Shown: one piece after another, positions 11,604 to 22,689 of the stretch
Layout of the letters: every line of letters begins with the position of its first letter
How positions within the stretch are numbered: the stretch's first letter is position 1
Assembly: GCA_003254925.1 (NCBI GenBank)
Contig: QANZ01046319.1
Span: forward strand, 102,715-166,714
Source of the DNA: Chamaecrista fasciculata
Lineage: Eukaryota; Streptophyta; Magnoliopsida; Fabales; Fabaceae
Direction: 5' to 3'
Length of the DNA stretch: 64,000 bases
Translations under genes and position numbers: made by a program
The notes under the pieces: generated by a model
Database searches by the model: none
The model's input: only the letters and a program-made list of their open reading frames with translations
Told to the model about the DNA's origin: nothing

Positions 11604-12970
11604 GTTATAAAGTGAGAGTAGATAATTAATTAAATCATTTATAAAACTAGAAAAATTACTCAAATTTATTTTAATTTTTAGGATAATTAGCTTTTTTTTT
11701 ATTTATTAGACAGTTTAAATAAATTTAGAGTTCCTATATATGGATATGTAAATTTATCCGTCCTACAATTCAAATAAAAATTAATATTTATATGATTAAG
11801 ATGTCCTATAACTATATAATCAGATAAAAAATAAATTTTTGAATCTATCTCTTTTCTATTCATCATCATATCATATCTCATATAAAAAAGAAAACAACAG
11901 AGAGATGAATTCAAAACATTAGACTACTAAAATACTAAAACTTCTCATATCAAAACTCTAACACAAATAAAAATGTTTTCACAAAGATGATCTAACATGA
12001 CTTGAACAATTAGGCAAAACAAAAAAAAAAACACTTGAACAAAAAATTTTATGTACACAAATTGAAATACTTTGTAATTCAACGAATTGTTATAGTTCAA
12101 TTTAGAGTAAACTTACAATTTGGTCCTTAGAAGATTACCGAGCTAACAACTCAGTTCTTGAAAGATTGAAATGTATAGTTTAGTTTTCGAAAGATCAAAA
12201 CGGTATACTAATTAGTCCTATTTATGAACTAAATAGTACACCGTTTTAATATTTCAAGAACTAAAATGTATACCGTTTTTAGTTTTTAGAACTAAATTTT
12301 ACATTTTCATCTTTTAGGGACTACGTTGTCCGGTCGGTAATCTTTAAGGGACCAAATTATTAGTTTACTCTTCAATTTATATTTTCTTTTTCACATTAGC
12401 TATTTTGATATATATAAATTTCACAGGTAGAGGTGCTGAGTAAGGAATCAGTGGGTGGGTTTGTGACTCATTGTGGGTGGAACTCGGTCATGGAGGCGGT
12501 AGTTGCCGGAGTTCCGATGATTGCGTGGCCATTGTACGCAGAGCAACACCTGAACAGGAATGTGATGGTGGAGGACATGAAGATAGCGATTGGGTTGGAA
12601 CAAAGAAAGGAAGATGGGTTTGTGAGTGGGGAGGAATTGGAGAAGAAAGTGAGGGAATTGATGGAGCCACATAAAGGGAAAGAGATGAGAGACAGAAGCT
12701 TCAAGATGAGAGACATGGCTATGTCCGCCATGGCTGCATCTGGTTCTTCCACCAAAGCACTAGATAAGTTGGTCCAGAGATGGAATATTAATGGTCATTA
12801 AAAATTGTACGTATTTATTACAATACGTTGCCATATTATATATTGTTCTAAAATTTGTTGCATTCGGACTTCATTTACTTGTCATTTTAATTGGGTAGAA
12901 AAAGAATTCTTTAAGAATTAACACATAGTTTCAAAGTCGTTGCATTCGGACTTCAAACGAGAGAGATATA

Positions 12971-13279
12971 GGCTGTGTTTGGATGCTCAGTTATAGTGCC
13001 TTTATCCTCCTTTATCTCTCAGTACTCCTTTACTACCAGTTACAAATGGTGTTTGTTTTACCTTTATCTCCACCTCCTTTATTTTCCTCCTTTATCATTT
13101 CTTTATCTCTCATTTATCTTCTAAAATTACTAACATATCCCTACTCAACTACCTATAATTACCTACTTTTTACTATAAAATAATAAAATATTCAAAGGGC
13201 ATATTTGTAAATTGCATATAAAAATATTTTTTTATTACCCTTACAATTTTTTCTCTCCTTCATTTTTTTACTATTTTTT

Positions 13280-13337
<58 letters not shown>

Positions 13338-14864
13338 ATTTTAAAATACTCAAAATATTAGTTAAAAAGTTTACTAATAAAATAACTTCTTTTCATTTTT
13401 TATTGAACATTAAAAAATAACAGAAAAAATTATTTGAAATTGGTGAAAAAAAATTTTAAATTAAGATAGATATGTTATTATAAGTTAATGAAGATGAATC
13501 ACGTTTTGGCCTAAAAAAAATAAAGATGGACGACGTGGGATAGTTTTTATTTGAATAATACATCATGAACGTGGGATGGGATGATACATGGACGTGGGAT
13601 GGGTTTTTCTTTTGTATATATATTTTAAATTATTTTATTTTATGTATTATGATGTAATAATTTATTTTATACTATAATTTTAAATGACCGACTACCAGAA
13701 GACCCTTAGACATATAATATAGTGTAGATATATAATTTATATTAATTTACTTAAAAAATAATGCTAACTTAATAAGTCAATACTTGAGTCATCAAAATAT
13801 ATAGCTGAGGGACCAATATGGAACAAAAAATAACTGAGGGACCAATTTGGAACATGGAGCATAACTGAGGGACCAAAATAGGACTTTGGCCTATAATTTT
13901 TGATATATTCGTATTCCTTCCTCTATTTTTCAATTATTTAATAATATTTTTTAGAGTAAAAATTTAAAATAAAATTATTAAGTCCATGTTATTTACATTT
14001 TGATCAATGAGTTAAATATATAATCAAGACCCCAAAAATATAGGTTTTGGTCCCTCCTACAGTATATATATGGGTAATATTTTTTGTGGTTTAAAAATTT
14101 ATGAACATATTTAAAAAACAGTAATGGGAAAAAATATATAATTCATTCCCTAAGACTTTACAATTTGGTCCTTCCTCCAGTATATATATAAGTAATATTT
14201 TTTGAAGTGTAAAAAATATACATATTGGTCCATCATTCTGTATATATATGGCTAATATTTTTTGTTCTGCAACTACTGAAGAAGAAAATTTAGAAAAATA
14301 CATAATTCATACCCCAGAAAATATACATTTTGGTCCCTTCTCTATTATATATATAGGTAATATTTTTTGTAGTATCAAAATTTTAAAATAAAATTAAAAG
14401 ACAGTAAACAGGAAAAATATATAATCTAGTCCCTAAAAGTTTACAATTCAGTACTCAAAAATTACATTTTGGTCCCACATTCACACCTCCATCCTCCTTT
14501 ACCTTACCACTCCAAAAATCTCCTTTATTAACTTCCTCCTTTAGCACAAATTTCGAGGCAATCATTACTCATACCACTTTACTAACACCAAAACAAACAA
14601 AAAAACAACACTCCTTTATCCTCCTTTATTTTTACCATTTTTACCCCTATACAAATTTAAAATACCAATACTATTATTTCAACCCACCACAATCATTACA
14701 TACCCTTTAAAATAATTTCACATCATAATTCCTCCTTTATCTCTCATTTTCCCAAACACAATTTACTAAAAACCTCCTTTATAACACAAATCCTTTACCT
14801 CTCCTTTATTACCTTCCCCATTCCTTTATCCTCCTTTATCTTAACTTTGCATCCAAACGCACCC
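12971..14864. mobile_element. Tourist/PIF-Harbinger-like element, non-autonomous, 1.9 kb
   Basis: Imperfect terminal inverted repeats: the left end GGCTGTGTTTGGATGC matches the reverse complement of the right end, GGGTGCGTTTGGATGC. Subterminal tttatcctcctttatc strings are also inverted at the two sides. A 3-bp duplication ATA flanks it (12968-12970 and 14865-14867). There is no transposase. Inside are a (CT)n run at 13282-13332 and roughly 100-bp degenerate tandem units at about 14040-14420, each with a tatatatatgggtaatatttttt-like core. Confidence 0.65.
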
Positions 14865-14867
14865 ATA

Positions 14868-15510
14868 ATCTATGTTTGTCAGTGAAATGAGTTACCACTT
14901 TTAGAACTCGATTTAATCTCGTTTATAGATGGCCCAAAGTACTTGTTAAAAAAAACTCGTAATTTTGGACTAGTTGCACTTAAATTTAAAATGAGAAAAA
15001 TACAACTACATTCAATGTTTTTGGAACGAATTTGAAACTGTATGAAAACATGTAGAATTATCTTCTATTAATAAGAATAGATTTTTACATAATATGAATT
15101 CTTTTGTTGCTTCAATTAGCCTTCACCACTCCAATATTAATTTATGAGAAATTCTAAGATGACATTAGTTTTTAAAATAATTTAATGCTGAAAAACAATA
15201 AAAAATAACTTTTTTAATCAATTAAAATTATATATAAAGTCACATTATTAATTATATAGATCCAACAAGTTATATTATAAATTAACCTTTAACTTATAAT
15301 ATAGTAGATTGAAATATAAAGAAGATAATTAGAAACTAACCTTTATAAATTTCAAATATTTGAAAGAGATAAGTGTTCCCAAATAAAGAGAAAGAGTATG
15401 TGGATTTAACCTCCCATTCATCTAATCTTTTCTCTTCTCTTCCCCTCCTCAATGCAAACAACTTCTAAAACTCGTTGTAGCACAATAATCTACAATATCC
15501 ATCAAAACAA
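14868..15510. other. Intergenic, no gene seen
   Basis: AT-rich, with one stretch at about 14880-15000 related to the dispersed repeat at 7551-7990. No coding sequence recognised. Confidence 0.5.
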
Positions 15511-15652
15511 TGTTCTGCTTTGCCATGTGTCACAATTTTAGGGAGAGTTCATTTCTCTCTCTTCTCCACTGGCTGACATCTGTCTTTTTTTTTTCTGCCT
15601 GAAGTTTAATTGTTGGGCCTCAAATGTTTGGGCTCAAATTTAAAATCATCCG

Positions 15653-15660
15653 GCGCCAAA
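15653..15660 (-). promoter_or_regulatory. E2F binding site, copy 1
   Basis: GCGCCAAA on the + strand is TTTGGCGC on the other, an exact match to the plant E2F consensus TTTSSCGC. Plant DNA-replication genes are commonly driven by such sites, which fits a location upstream of the polymerase epsilon exons. Binding itself is inferred. Confidence 0.6.
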
Positions 15661-15996
15661 CAATAAAATTATCCCCCTTTCAAAATCAATCTTCTCCCAT
15701 ACGCTTCAAAATCAATATTCTTCCATACACAATACATCTTCTCCCATAAGCTGCTTCTTCTTCTTCTTCCACATTGAGGCTGCCTCTTCTCCTTCTCACC
15801 ATCTCACTCCCCAAAAATTTCATCTCACGTCTTCTTCTTCTTTCTCATCTCACATGTTCTGCTTTGCCATGTGTCACAATTTTAGGGAGAGTTCATTTCT
15901 CTCTCTTTTCCACTGGCTGACATCTGTCTTTTTTTTTTCTGCCTGAAGTTTAATTGTTGGGCCTCAAATGTTTGGGCTCAAATTTAAAATCATCCG

Positions 15997-16004
15997 GCGC
16001 CAAA
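15997..16004 (-). promoter_or_regulatory. E2F binding site, copy 2
   Basis: Identical TTTGGCGC site in the second tandem unit, exactly 344 bp from the first. The duplication doubles the number of sites upstream of the transcribed region. Confidence 0.6.
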
Positions 16005-16198
16005 CAATAAAATTATCCCCCTTTCAAAATCAATCTTCTCCCATACGCTTCAAAATCAATCTTCTTCCATACACAATACATCTTCTCCCATAAGCTGCTT
16101 CTTCTTCTTCTTCCACATTGAGGCTGCCTCTTCTCCTTCTCACCATCTCACTCCCCAAAAATTTCATCTCACGTCTTCTTCTTCTTTCTCATCTCACC

Positions 16199-16283
16199 TT
16201 CTTCTTCTTCTTCTTCTTCTTCTTCTTCTTCTTCTTCTTCTTCTTCTTCTTCTTCTTCTTCTTCTTCTTCTTCTTCTTCTTCT
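16199..16283. repeat. (TTC)n microsatellite, about 28 units
   Basis: A pure run of TTC/CTT triplets directly after the 344-bp duplication. Pyrimidine-rich runs are common in plant 5' leaders, and this one may be transcribed in the leader of the downstream locus. Likely polymorphic in length. Confidence 0.9.
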
Positions 16284-17370
16284 CCCCTCCCATCTCCACC
16301 CGTTGCTTGCTCAGATCGCCGCCGTCACCTTCTTCTTCGTTCAGATCGCCGCCATCATCTTCTTCTTCTTCTTCGCCGCTTAGCTTAGGAATCTAAGAAC
16401 AAGAACCTCATCTTCAGTGTAATTTCTTTTCTCTTTCTCTTTACCTCTTTTGATTTCTTCGGACTTTTTCTGCTGACTGTTTGTTTTTTCACCTTCTGAT
16501 TCAACCGATTTTGCTCCTCCAATTTATTCAACGAATTTATTCAACAAGATGCATCATCATCATCATCTTCACGGTAAGCAAAATCTGCGTTCTCCTTCAT
16601 CATCTCTCTTTTCTTTTATTCACAAAATCACTCTATGAATCTCTCTGTTTCGGCATTATTATTGGTTTATTTCAGATGGCAAAGTGAACTTCTCTTTTCT
16701 TTTCAGGTGAGTTAAATCCTTTTCTGCGTTTTCAATTTAGTCCCTGCTCATCTATTTAGTTTTTCATTTCCTTTGCATTTTTGCCCATTTTCTGAAGAAT
16801 CCATGGCCTAGGGACTATGCTGGAACTTTGTGGAAAATTTTGTAACATTTTGCAAAGTTATTTTGAGATTTAAGGACCTAAATGAAGAATATATAATGAT
16901 TCCAGGACTAAACCATAATTTAAATGAGGACTGAACGTTGATTCTGGGACATTTAGGACCCTGAGCTTAAATTCCAGAACTGACCCAGAAACATTCTCTG
17001 AAAGTTCATTTTAGTCCCTCCAGAAATCTTAAAGGACTTAAATGATATACCATGAATTAGACTTTGGCTTGGTATGCATGTTAATTGCTTTTTGGATCAG
17101 TTTGCTGAGAAAAGAGTAGCTTTTTGGTTCACAATATATTGTCATTTCCATTTTTGCTCTCTTGATTACATCCATTGGCATCATAAATTTGTTCATCATT
17201 CACATATAAATTACCTGCACATCATAAAAAAACCAAAGCATCAACTCTTTGAGATTATTCAAAGGTGGATTAGCTTAGTTGTAAGAAAGGACAGTGTCTC
17301 TTCTCTCCATAGCAATTTGGTTTTGATTCCTTTGGGAAGCACTTTGGGACTGAAATCTCAAAGTTCTTTA

Positions 17371-17570
17371 TATGAATTAGTCCTTAAAATACATTTGTTT
17401 GGTTATAAAATTTGGTTTGGTCATTAACTGCCAAGTTTTGAAATATATATGAATTAGTCCATTTCCACATTGACATTGAATTACTGAACTGCTTTGTGAA
17501 GTTTGGAGATATATGAATTAGTCCTTAAAATACATTTGTTTGGTTATAAAATTTGGTTTGGTCATTAACT
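17371..17570. repeat. Direct repeat of ~59 bp, 141-bp spacing
   Basis: The stretch beginning tatgaattagtccttaaaa occurs at 17371-17429 and again at 17512-17570, essentially identical. No coding meaning is seen. It lies in the presumed 5' non-coding part of the polymerase epsilon locus. Confidence 0.7.
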
Positions 17571-18371
17571 ACCATGTTTGGAAATGGACTAACTGCTGAT
17601 TGTGAAACATGTGCATCATTGTGAAACACGTGTCTATATTAGGATTTGGTTTTTTCCCCAAACAATAAGTCTCATGTTTCTCTTTGGTTGATTTTTAGGC
17701 TGAAGGTTCAACTGCTGCTGAGTAAGAAGAATATGAGAAATCAATTTCGGAGGTGAATGCTGATAATGAAGGAGATGAAGATGGCAGCGAGGTTTGCTTA
17801 AATTCTGAGTCTAAATCATAGTTTTGGAACAAATTTGAGGACTAAAAACTATATTTTCTCTTATTTTTATGTCACACTTTGTTTGTAAGAACATATACTG
17901 TAACAATGTTCCTCTTATAAAATTATTATAGATTAGGGATGTGTTAGTTTTCATTTTCTGTATAGACACATAAGGGTTTGAGAACATTGTTACAGTCTAT
18001 GGGTGTGTTACTTTTCACAGTAATAGTAATATAAGTGAATTTAACTAAACCATACAGGAACAGAAAATCACATATCACATCACATCACATATATATATAT
18101 ATATATATATATAAAAGACTGTTGAAGGATATTGGTGAACATATTTTGGTGGTAAGATATTGGTGATTCATTTATATATAGTATCAAGCATCTGCTGTAA
18201 ACATATATTTTATTTTGGTCTTCATTATGCCTTAAACTAGAAATTTCTGTGGATTTATTGTCTTCTGGAATATCTGGATTCTTCATATAACAAACAAGAG
18301 TTGAAAATTAAATTATTTTACGTATAGAATTTCATTCAGTTGACAAATATTGGTATAAATAGCATTGTTTT

Positions 18372-18480
18372 TATGCCCTGGGAAGAAACCTGTTTTGTGA
18401 CTGGGGGAACTGACCATGCTGTTATACTTTGGAGTGAGGATAGTAGGAACATATGGAAGCCAAAAGAATTGCACAGGAAG
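18372..18480 (+). pseudogene. WD40-repeat coding scrap
   Basis: One frame reads MPWEETCF, then VTGGTDHAVILW, then WKPKELHRK, which looks like one blade of a WD40 propeller (the GG-DH-V-LW pattern). It has no supporting exons on either side and is not part of any polymerase epsilon protein I know. A possible relative at 17699-17790 would encode acidic sequence (ISEVNADNEGDEDGSE) after an in-frame stop. Both look like remnants of another gene captured upstream of the polymerase exons. The parent gene was not identified. Confidence 0.4.
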
Positions 18481-18681
18481 CTAAAACTGATTTGATACTC
18501 AAACTATTCTTTTGCATTGAATTTTGATGACACACTTTCTTACACTTTGATTAAGAAGCCTTTATAGTTTATAATTTGTTGGCTGAGTTTGAACTGCTTT
18601 AGTGCCAAACTTCCTCTAGGTATGTTCATATATATTGAGATCCATTCTCACTTCTTCTTGGCAAAATAATGAGGCTAGAAT

Positions 18682-18735
18682 TATGAAAGTCGGATTGTAG
18701 ATATTGAGATTAAATAGAAGGAGGACCTTGATCTT
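18682..18735 (+). pseudogene. Remnant of an N-terminal polymerase epsilon exon with a stop
   Basis: Eighteen codons read YESRIVDIEIK, stop, KEDLDL, then an intact donor gtaagc. They join in phase 0 to KNHLSGLQ of the first open exon at 19067. This matches the spacing and sequence pattern of plant Pol epsilon N-termini, where a Glu is expected at the stop, so GAG-to-TAG (18715-18717) is inferred. Just before the Tyr codon the frame is broken, although a degenerate match to the expected Leu-Arg-rich stretch can be made out. Exons for the preceding ~110 residues were not found in 16300-18680. Confidence 0.7.
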
Positions 18736-19066
18736 GTAAGCAATTTATGCTTCTCTATATCTGCTTAACTTCTTTCTGATACAGGACAAGCAACATGCTT
18801 TTTTGTGCTTTACAAATATTGTTTTCTGGTTCCAAAAAACTATTTTAGAATTTATATTTGTGGATAGATAATACTTCCTTAGTTTGTGAAAGTCAAATCC
18901 AATACATTCACAACTTGTAAATTTAACAAGGTCATCCTCGAAGTAACATATAAGATTGTCATTTATTTATTTTTATTTTATGATTTTGCTTAATCCATCA
19001 ACAGTATGACTATCTGTGCATTTTTATCTGATGCACTCATTTTGATTTCTTGACATGGATTGACAG

Positions 19067-22000
19067 AAAAACCATTTGTCTGGATTACAAAATTCTTATT
19101 TAAAGCTATCCTTTGATACCGTGCAACAATTGATGAATGTGAAGAGTGATCTGATGCATGTTGTTGAAAGAAATCAGGCAAAATCTGATGCAGCAGAAGC
19201 TTATGAGTCCATATTGACAGGGAGAAGGTAGTCTCCTTTCTCTACCAATGTTTCATGGAACATGATACTAAAGTATCACATTTTATGCCCTTTAGTGGAT
19301 TATTTGTTTGCTACTGGATCTGATTCTGTCTTGCCACTTTCTTAGCCGGGAACAAAAACCTCAAGATTTTCTTGATTGCATAATCGATCTCCGTGAATAT
19401 GATGTTCCTTATCATGTTCGCTTTGCCATTGATAATGGTAACTTTTAATACTTATCTTGGTTTTAATAATGTTCCCATATACTATCTTCCATTCTATATT
19501 TATCATGATCTTAGAATCACATGTGACTCAGATATACGGAGTGGCCAATGGTATGATGTTAGTGTGTCCAGTTCTGGGGTTACACTTGAGAAGAGGACAG
19601 ATCTTCTGCAGCGAGCCGAAGTTCGTATTTGTGCATTTGACATAGAGACTACAAAACTTCCATTGAAGTTCCCGGATGCTGACTATGATTTAATTATGAT
19701 GATTTCATACATGATAGATGGACATGGGTATTTAATCATAAACAGAGAGGTAATAAAAATGGTTAACACACATCACTATTTCCTATGCATTCTCTTTCTT
19801 GGTCTCACTTTCTTGTAGTGAGCACTTTAAATCAAAAGCCTACGTCTGATCAAGATAAATATGACATGGAATTCAGATTATTGACCTTCAAATGGTCTCT
19901 ATTCTCTTTTGGGTGCACACGATAGTGATTAATTTCATTGATTGATTGAATAACATAAGCTGTCGAATTTAAATTTGAGATGAAGTATTATTATTCAATT
20001 CCAAATTATGAATAGAGTGTAGCAATAAGGATCATCCACTATCTTTAACAGTGGAATATGAATAAGAAGAATTAATTAACTCTTGTACATCAAATTCATC
20101 TTCCAAATTATCATAAAGTTGAAAGTTCAGTACATGTAGTGTAAGGCTTTAGTCCAAGGTCAGTACATTTAAATAATCAATTACTTTTGTTTCTTTGACT
20201 TCCAGTGTGTTGGGGATGATATAGAGGATTTGGAGTACACTCCAAAACCAGAGTTTGAAGGGTATTTTAAGGTGACAAATGTTCAGAATGAGGTAATGTG
20301 CATTGACAAATAGATATACATTGTTTGCCTAATGAAAATCTATTCCCCTAGGTTGTTTTATAATGAGGATTTCTGCTTTGTTCAGGTTTATCATCTTTTT
20401 TGCTAATGAATTTGATTTTACTTTGCAGGTTGAGCTTCTTAGGTTGTGGTTTTCCCATATGCAAGAAGTGAAACCCGGTATATATGTGACATATAATGGT
20501 GATTTCTTTGATTGGCCATTTGTGGAAAAAAGGGCAGCTCATCATGGATTCAAAATGAGTGATGTATGTTGATAACCATTTTGTGGTACTAAAAACTTCT
20601 AAATATATTATGCTAGAGTGTCCTAACAATTTTACTTTTATTAAATTAATAAATAATGAACATGAAAAATGGTCATTGATGAGTAGGATTTGTACTTGAA
20701 GTTGACTTTATTGTGCAACAGTGGTTTGTGTTAATCTTTTCCTTTGCATAATATTTTTGGGCATCTGTATACTGATTTCAAGTTTGTTTCCTTAGAAGAA
20801 TGTTCTATAAGTTTTGATGATTACCTTTCTCATTTGTTGAGTGATAGCATAATTCTTTTCAAACCTGCAGGAGTTGGGTTTTCAATGTGACAATAATCAA
20901 GGAGAGTGTCGAGCTAAATTTGCTTGCCACTTAGATTGTTTTGCTTGGGTTAAACGTGATAGTTATCTCCCTCAGGGGAGCCAAGGCCTGAAGGTACTAA
21001 TTTCTAATTTTTGTTCCTTAATTCATTTTCACATTAATTAGGGTGAGTACGGTGTTTCTCTCATTGTTATTCTGTTAATTATGCATTATTCACAACAACA
21101 CAATGTCATATGAATTAATTGTAAATTATTTTTCCTTCAAAATGAATAACTGTAGTTCATCCAAAAACAAAAAGAAAAAAAGACCCCTCTTTTAATTGTT
21201 TTTGGAGTTGTTACCAAAATATGGCATCTTCAAAGATTTTAGAATGTGTCATCATTTTGTTTTTATGTTCCTGTAAACATATGATATACTAGGGGCTTTG
21301 CGTGCCCTAACGGGCACGCAAATATGTATGTAAAATAAATAAGGGATTAAATTGTTAACTTAGTAAAGAAAGAGAGATCAAATAGTAAATTTTCTCTTAT
21401 TTTTAATTTCATAGACTATAGTTTTAAACATGGACGACCAGAAAGGGGTGGAGCCATATAATATAAGATAATGCTATATAATTTAAAAAATGATGAATTT
21501 TATTTAAATTAAAGAGTGCCAAGGGGACAAAATCCATATACAGTAAACACATAAATAAGTAACTACTTGAATCATACATCATATCTAAATTCTGAAGCTT
21601 CTAGAATCAGATTTCAAACAAGGAAGACAAGTGAAGAATTAATAGAGCATTGATGATACAACCAGTTTGAAAAATGATTCATTAGTTCAGATGGATTTTA
21701 TACATGTGATTATTCCCCTGAAGGTTTAAATAGACAGTATATGGAAGCAACATGCAATCTCTTCCTAATGCTTATACTCTGCAAGTGAAATTTCTTCTCA
21801 GTGAGCTGCAAATTTGACATTGAACCAGGAGTTGCACGCCATGACAACATTGAACCAAAGTTTTTCATTTTCATTATGAGTGGCTGATGATGTATCTTAT
21901 TTATATTTTGGGTTGAAGTATATGTTTTTAGCCATTTTCCTTGTAAGTTTTATGTTGCCTAGACCTTGCTGGAAGTCCAAGCGCATATTTGTAGAAGGAT

Positions 22001-22689
22001 GTGTTACGTGCACTAATCTGATTGCTCTTCTTACATCTTATACCTTGGGTTTATAAATTTCAGATATGACTGACTTGATCTCTTCTCTGACATTTTCTTT
22101 GTTTTTGTATAGGCTGTCACCAAAGCAAAGTTGGGTTATGATCCCCTAGAGGTGAACCCAGAAGACATGGTTCGCTTTGCAAAGGAAAAGCCTCAGGTAT
22201 GAGTGGTTCAAATTGTTAAATGAATTTGAAATTGTGTGTTAGAGACGTGATCGATAAAAGAATTTTGCTCTTTTAAAATTGGTAAATTGTTGAGTAGATG
22301 GTTCTTCTATTTGGTTGCATGACAACTACGATTGTTCATATTTGAGTGAGTATTCAATCCCCTTTTCCTCCTTCCCCCACTCCCCTCCCAAAATAAATAA
22401 ATAAAAACAGTTTTCCCTCAGGATATTCCATATTTCAGCACTTAGAGTTTTCAATTCTAAATGTTAAGCTTCATAGTGGTCTCAAGATATCTTAATCACT
22501 TCCCTTTTTCTTTTGTTATTACAGATGATGGCCTCCTATTCCGTTTCTGATGCTGTGGCAACATATTACTTATATACAACCTATGTTCATCCCTTTATTT
22601 TTTCTCTTGCCACAATTATACCCATGTCACCAGATGAGGTTTTGCGTAAAGGCAGTGGGACCCTCTGTGAAATGTTGCTCATGGTCCAG
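19067..22689 (+). other. POL2: Pol epsilon exons 1-8: N-terminal domain and exonuclease
   Basis: Exons 19067-19227, 19346-19437, 19532-19749, 20206-20292, 20429-20563, 20871-20993, 22113-22196 and 22525-22689. The proofreading exonuclease motifs are all present: Exo [11 protein letters not shown] (the D and E of DIE), Exo [11 protein letters not shown], and Exo [16 protein letters not shown]. The four acidic metal ligands are therefore kept, and proofreading chemistry should be intact if the protein is made. [11 protein letters not shown] and [16 protein letters not shown] mark the N-terminal domain. Confidence 0.93.

Larger units (their letters stand above)
8307..12801 (+). pseudogene. UDP-glycosyltransferase paralogue, frameshifted, one large intron
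   Basis: Start ATG at 8307 gives MQQSIVFYPVPAMGHLIPM, a normal UGT N-terminus with the catalytic-His region. Exon 1 is 8307-9348 and exon 2 is 12427-12801. The intron (donor CAG|GTAACA, acceptor TTTCACAG) joins WAPQ to VEVLSKES in phase, inside the PSPG box; gene 1 has no intron there. Near 8925 the frame shifts: compared with gene 1, 14 bases are missing after YWDMLDF, so translation would stop at 8979-8981 after 224 residues. The remainder (SKAEGIIVNTFQEMEP onward, then the PSPG box and tail) stays open in the shifted frame. Either the allele is dead or the deletion is an assembly error. The rest is well preserved, so any loss would be recent. Confidence 0.88.
15511..16198. repeat. Tandem 344-bp duplication carrying E2F sites
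   Basis: Two almost identical units, 15511-15854 and 15855-16198, in direct orientation; one of the few differences seen is caatattcttcc versus caatcttcttcc. Each unit contains GCGCCAAA, the reverse complement of TTTGGCGC. The array ends at a long (TTC)n run and lies upstream of the polymerase epsilon locus. The near-identity suggests a recent duplication. Confidence 0.85.

Noticed and set aside
12468..12755. Open frames on both strands over the second UGT exon
   Set aside because: Shadows of the PSPG/C-terminal exon; the + strand frame from 12427 is the real one.
16118..16396. Open frame with a long poly-Phe run
   Set aside because: It is the translation of the (TTC)n microsatellite in a presumed leader, not a protein.
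16550..16710. Possible small exons with ATGCATCATCATCATCATC and ATGGCAAAG
   Set aside because: They do not encode a recognisable polymerase N-terminus and cannot be joined to it in a supported way.
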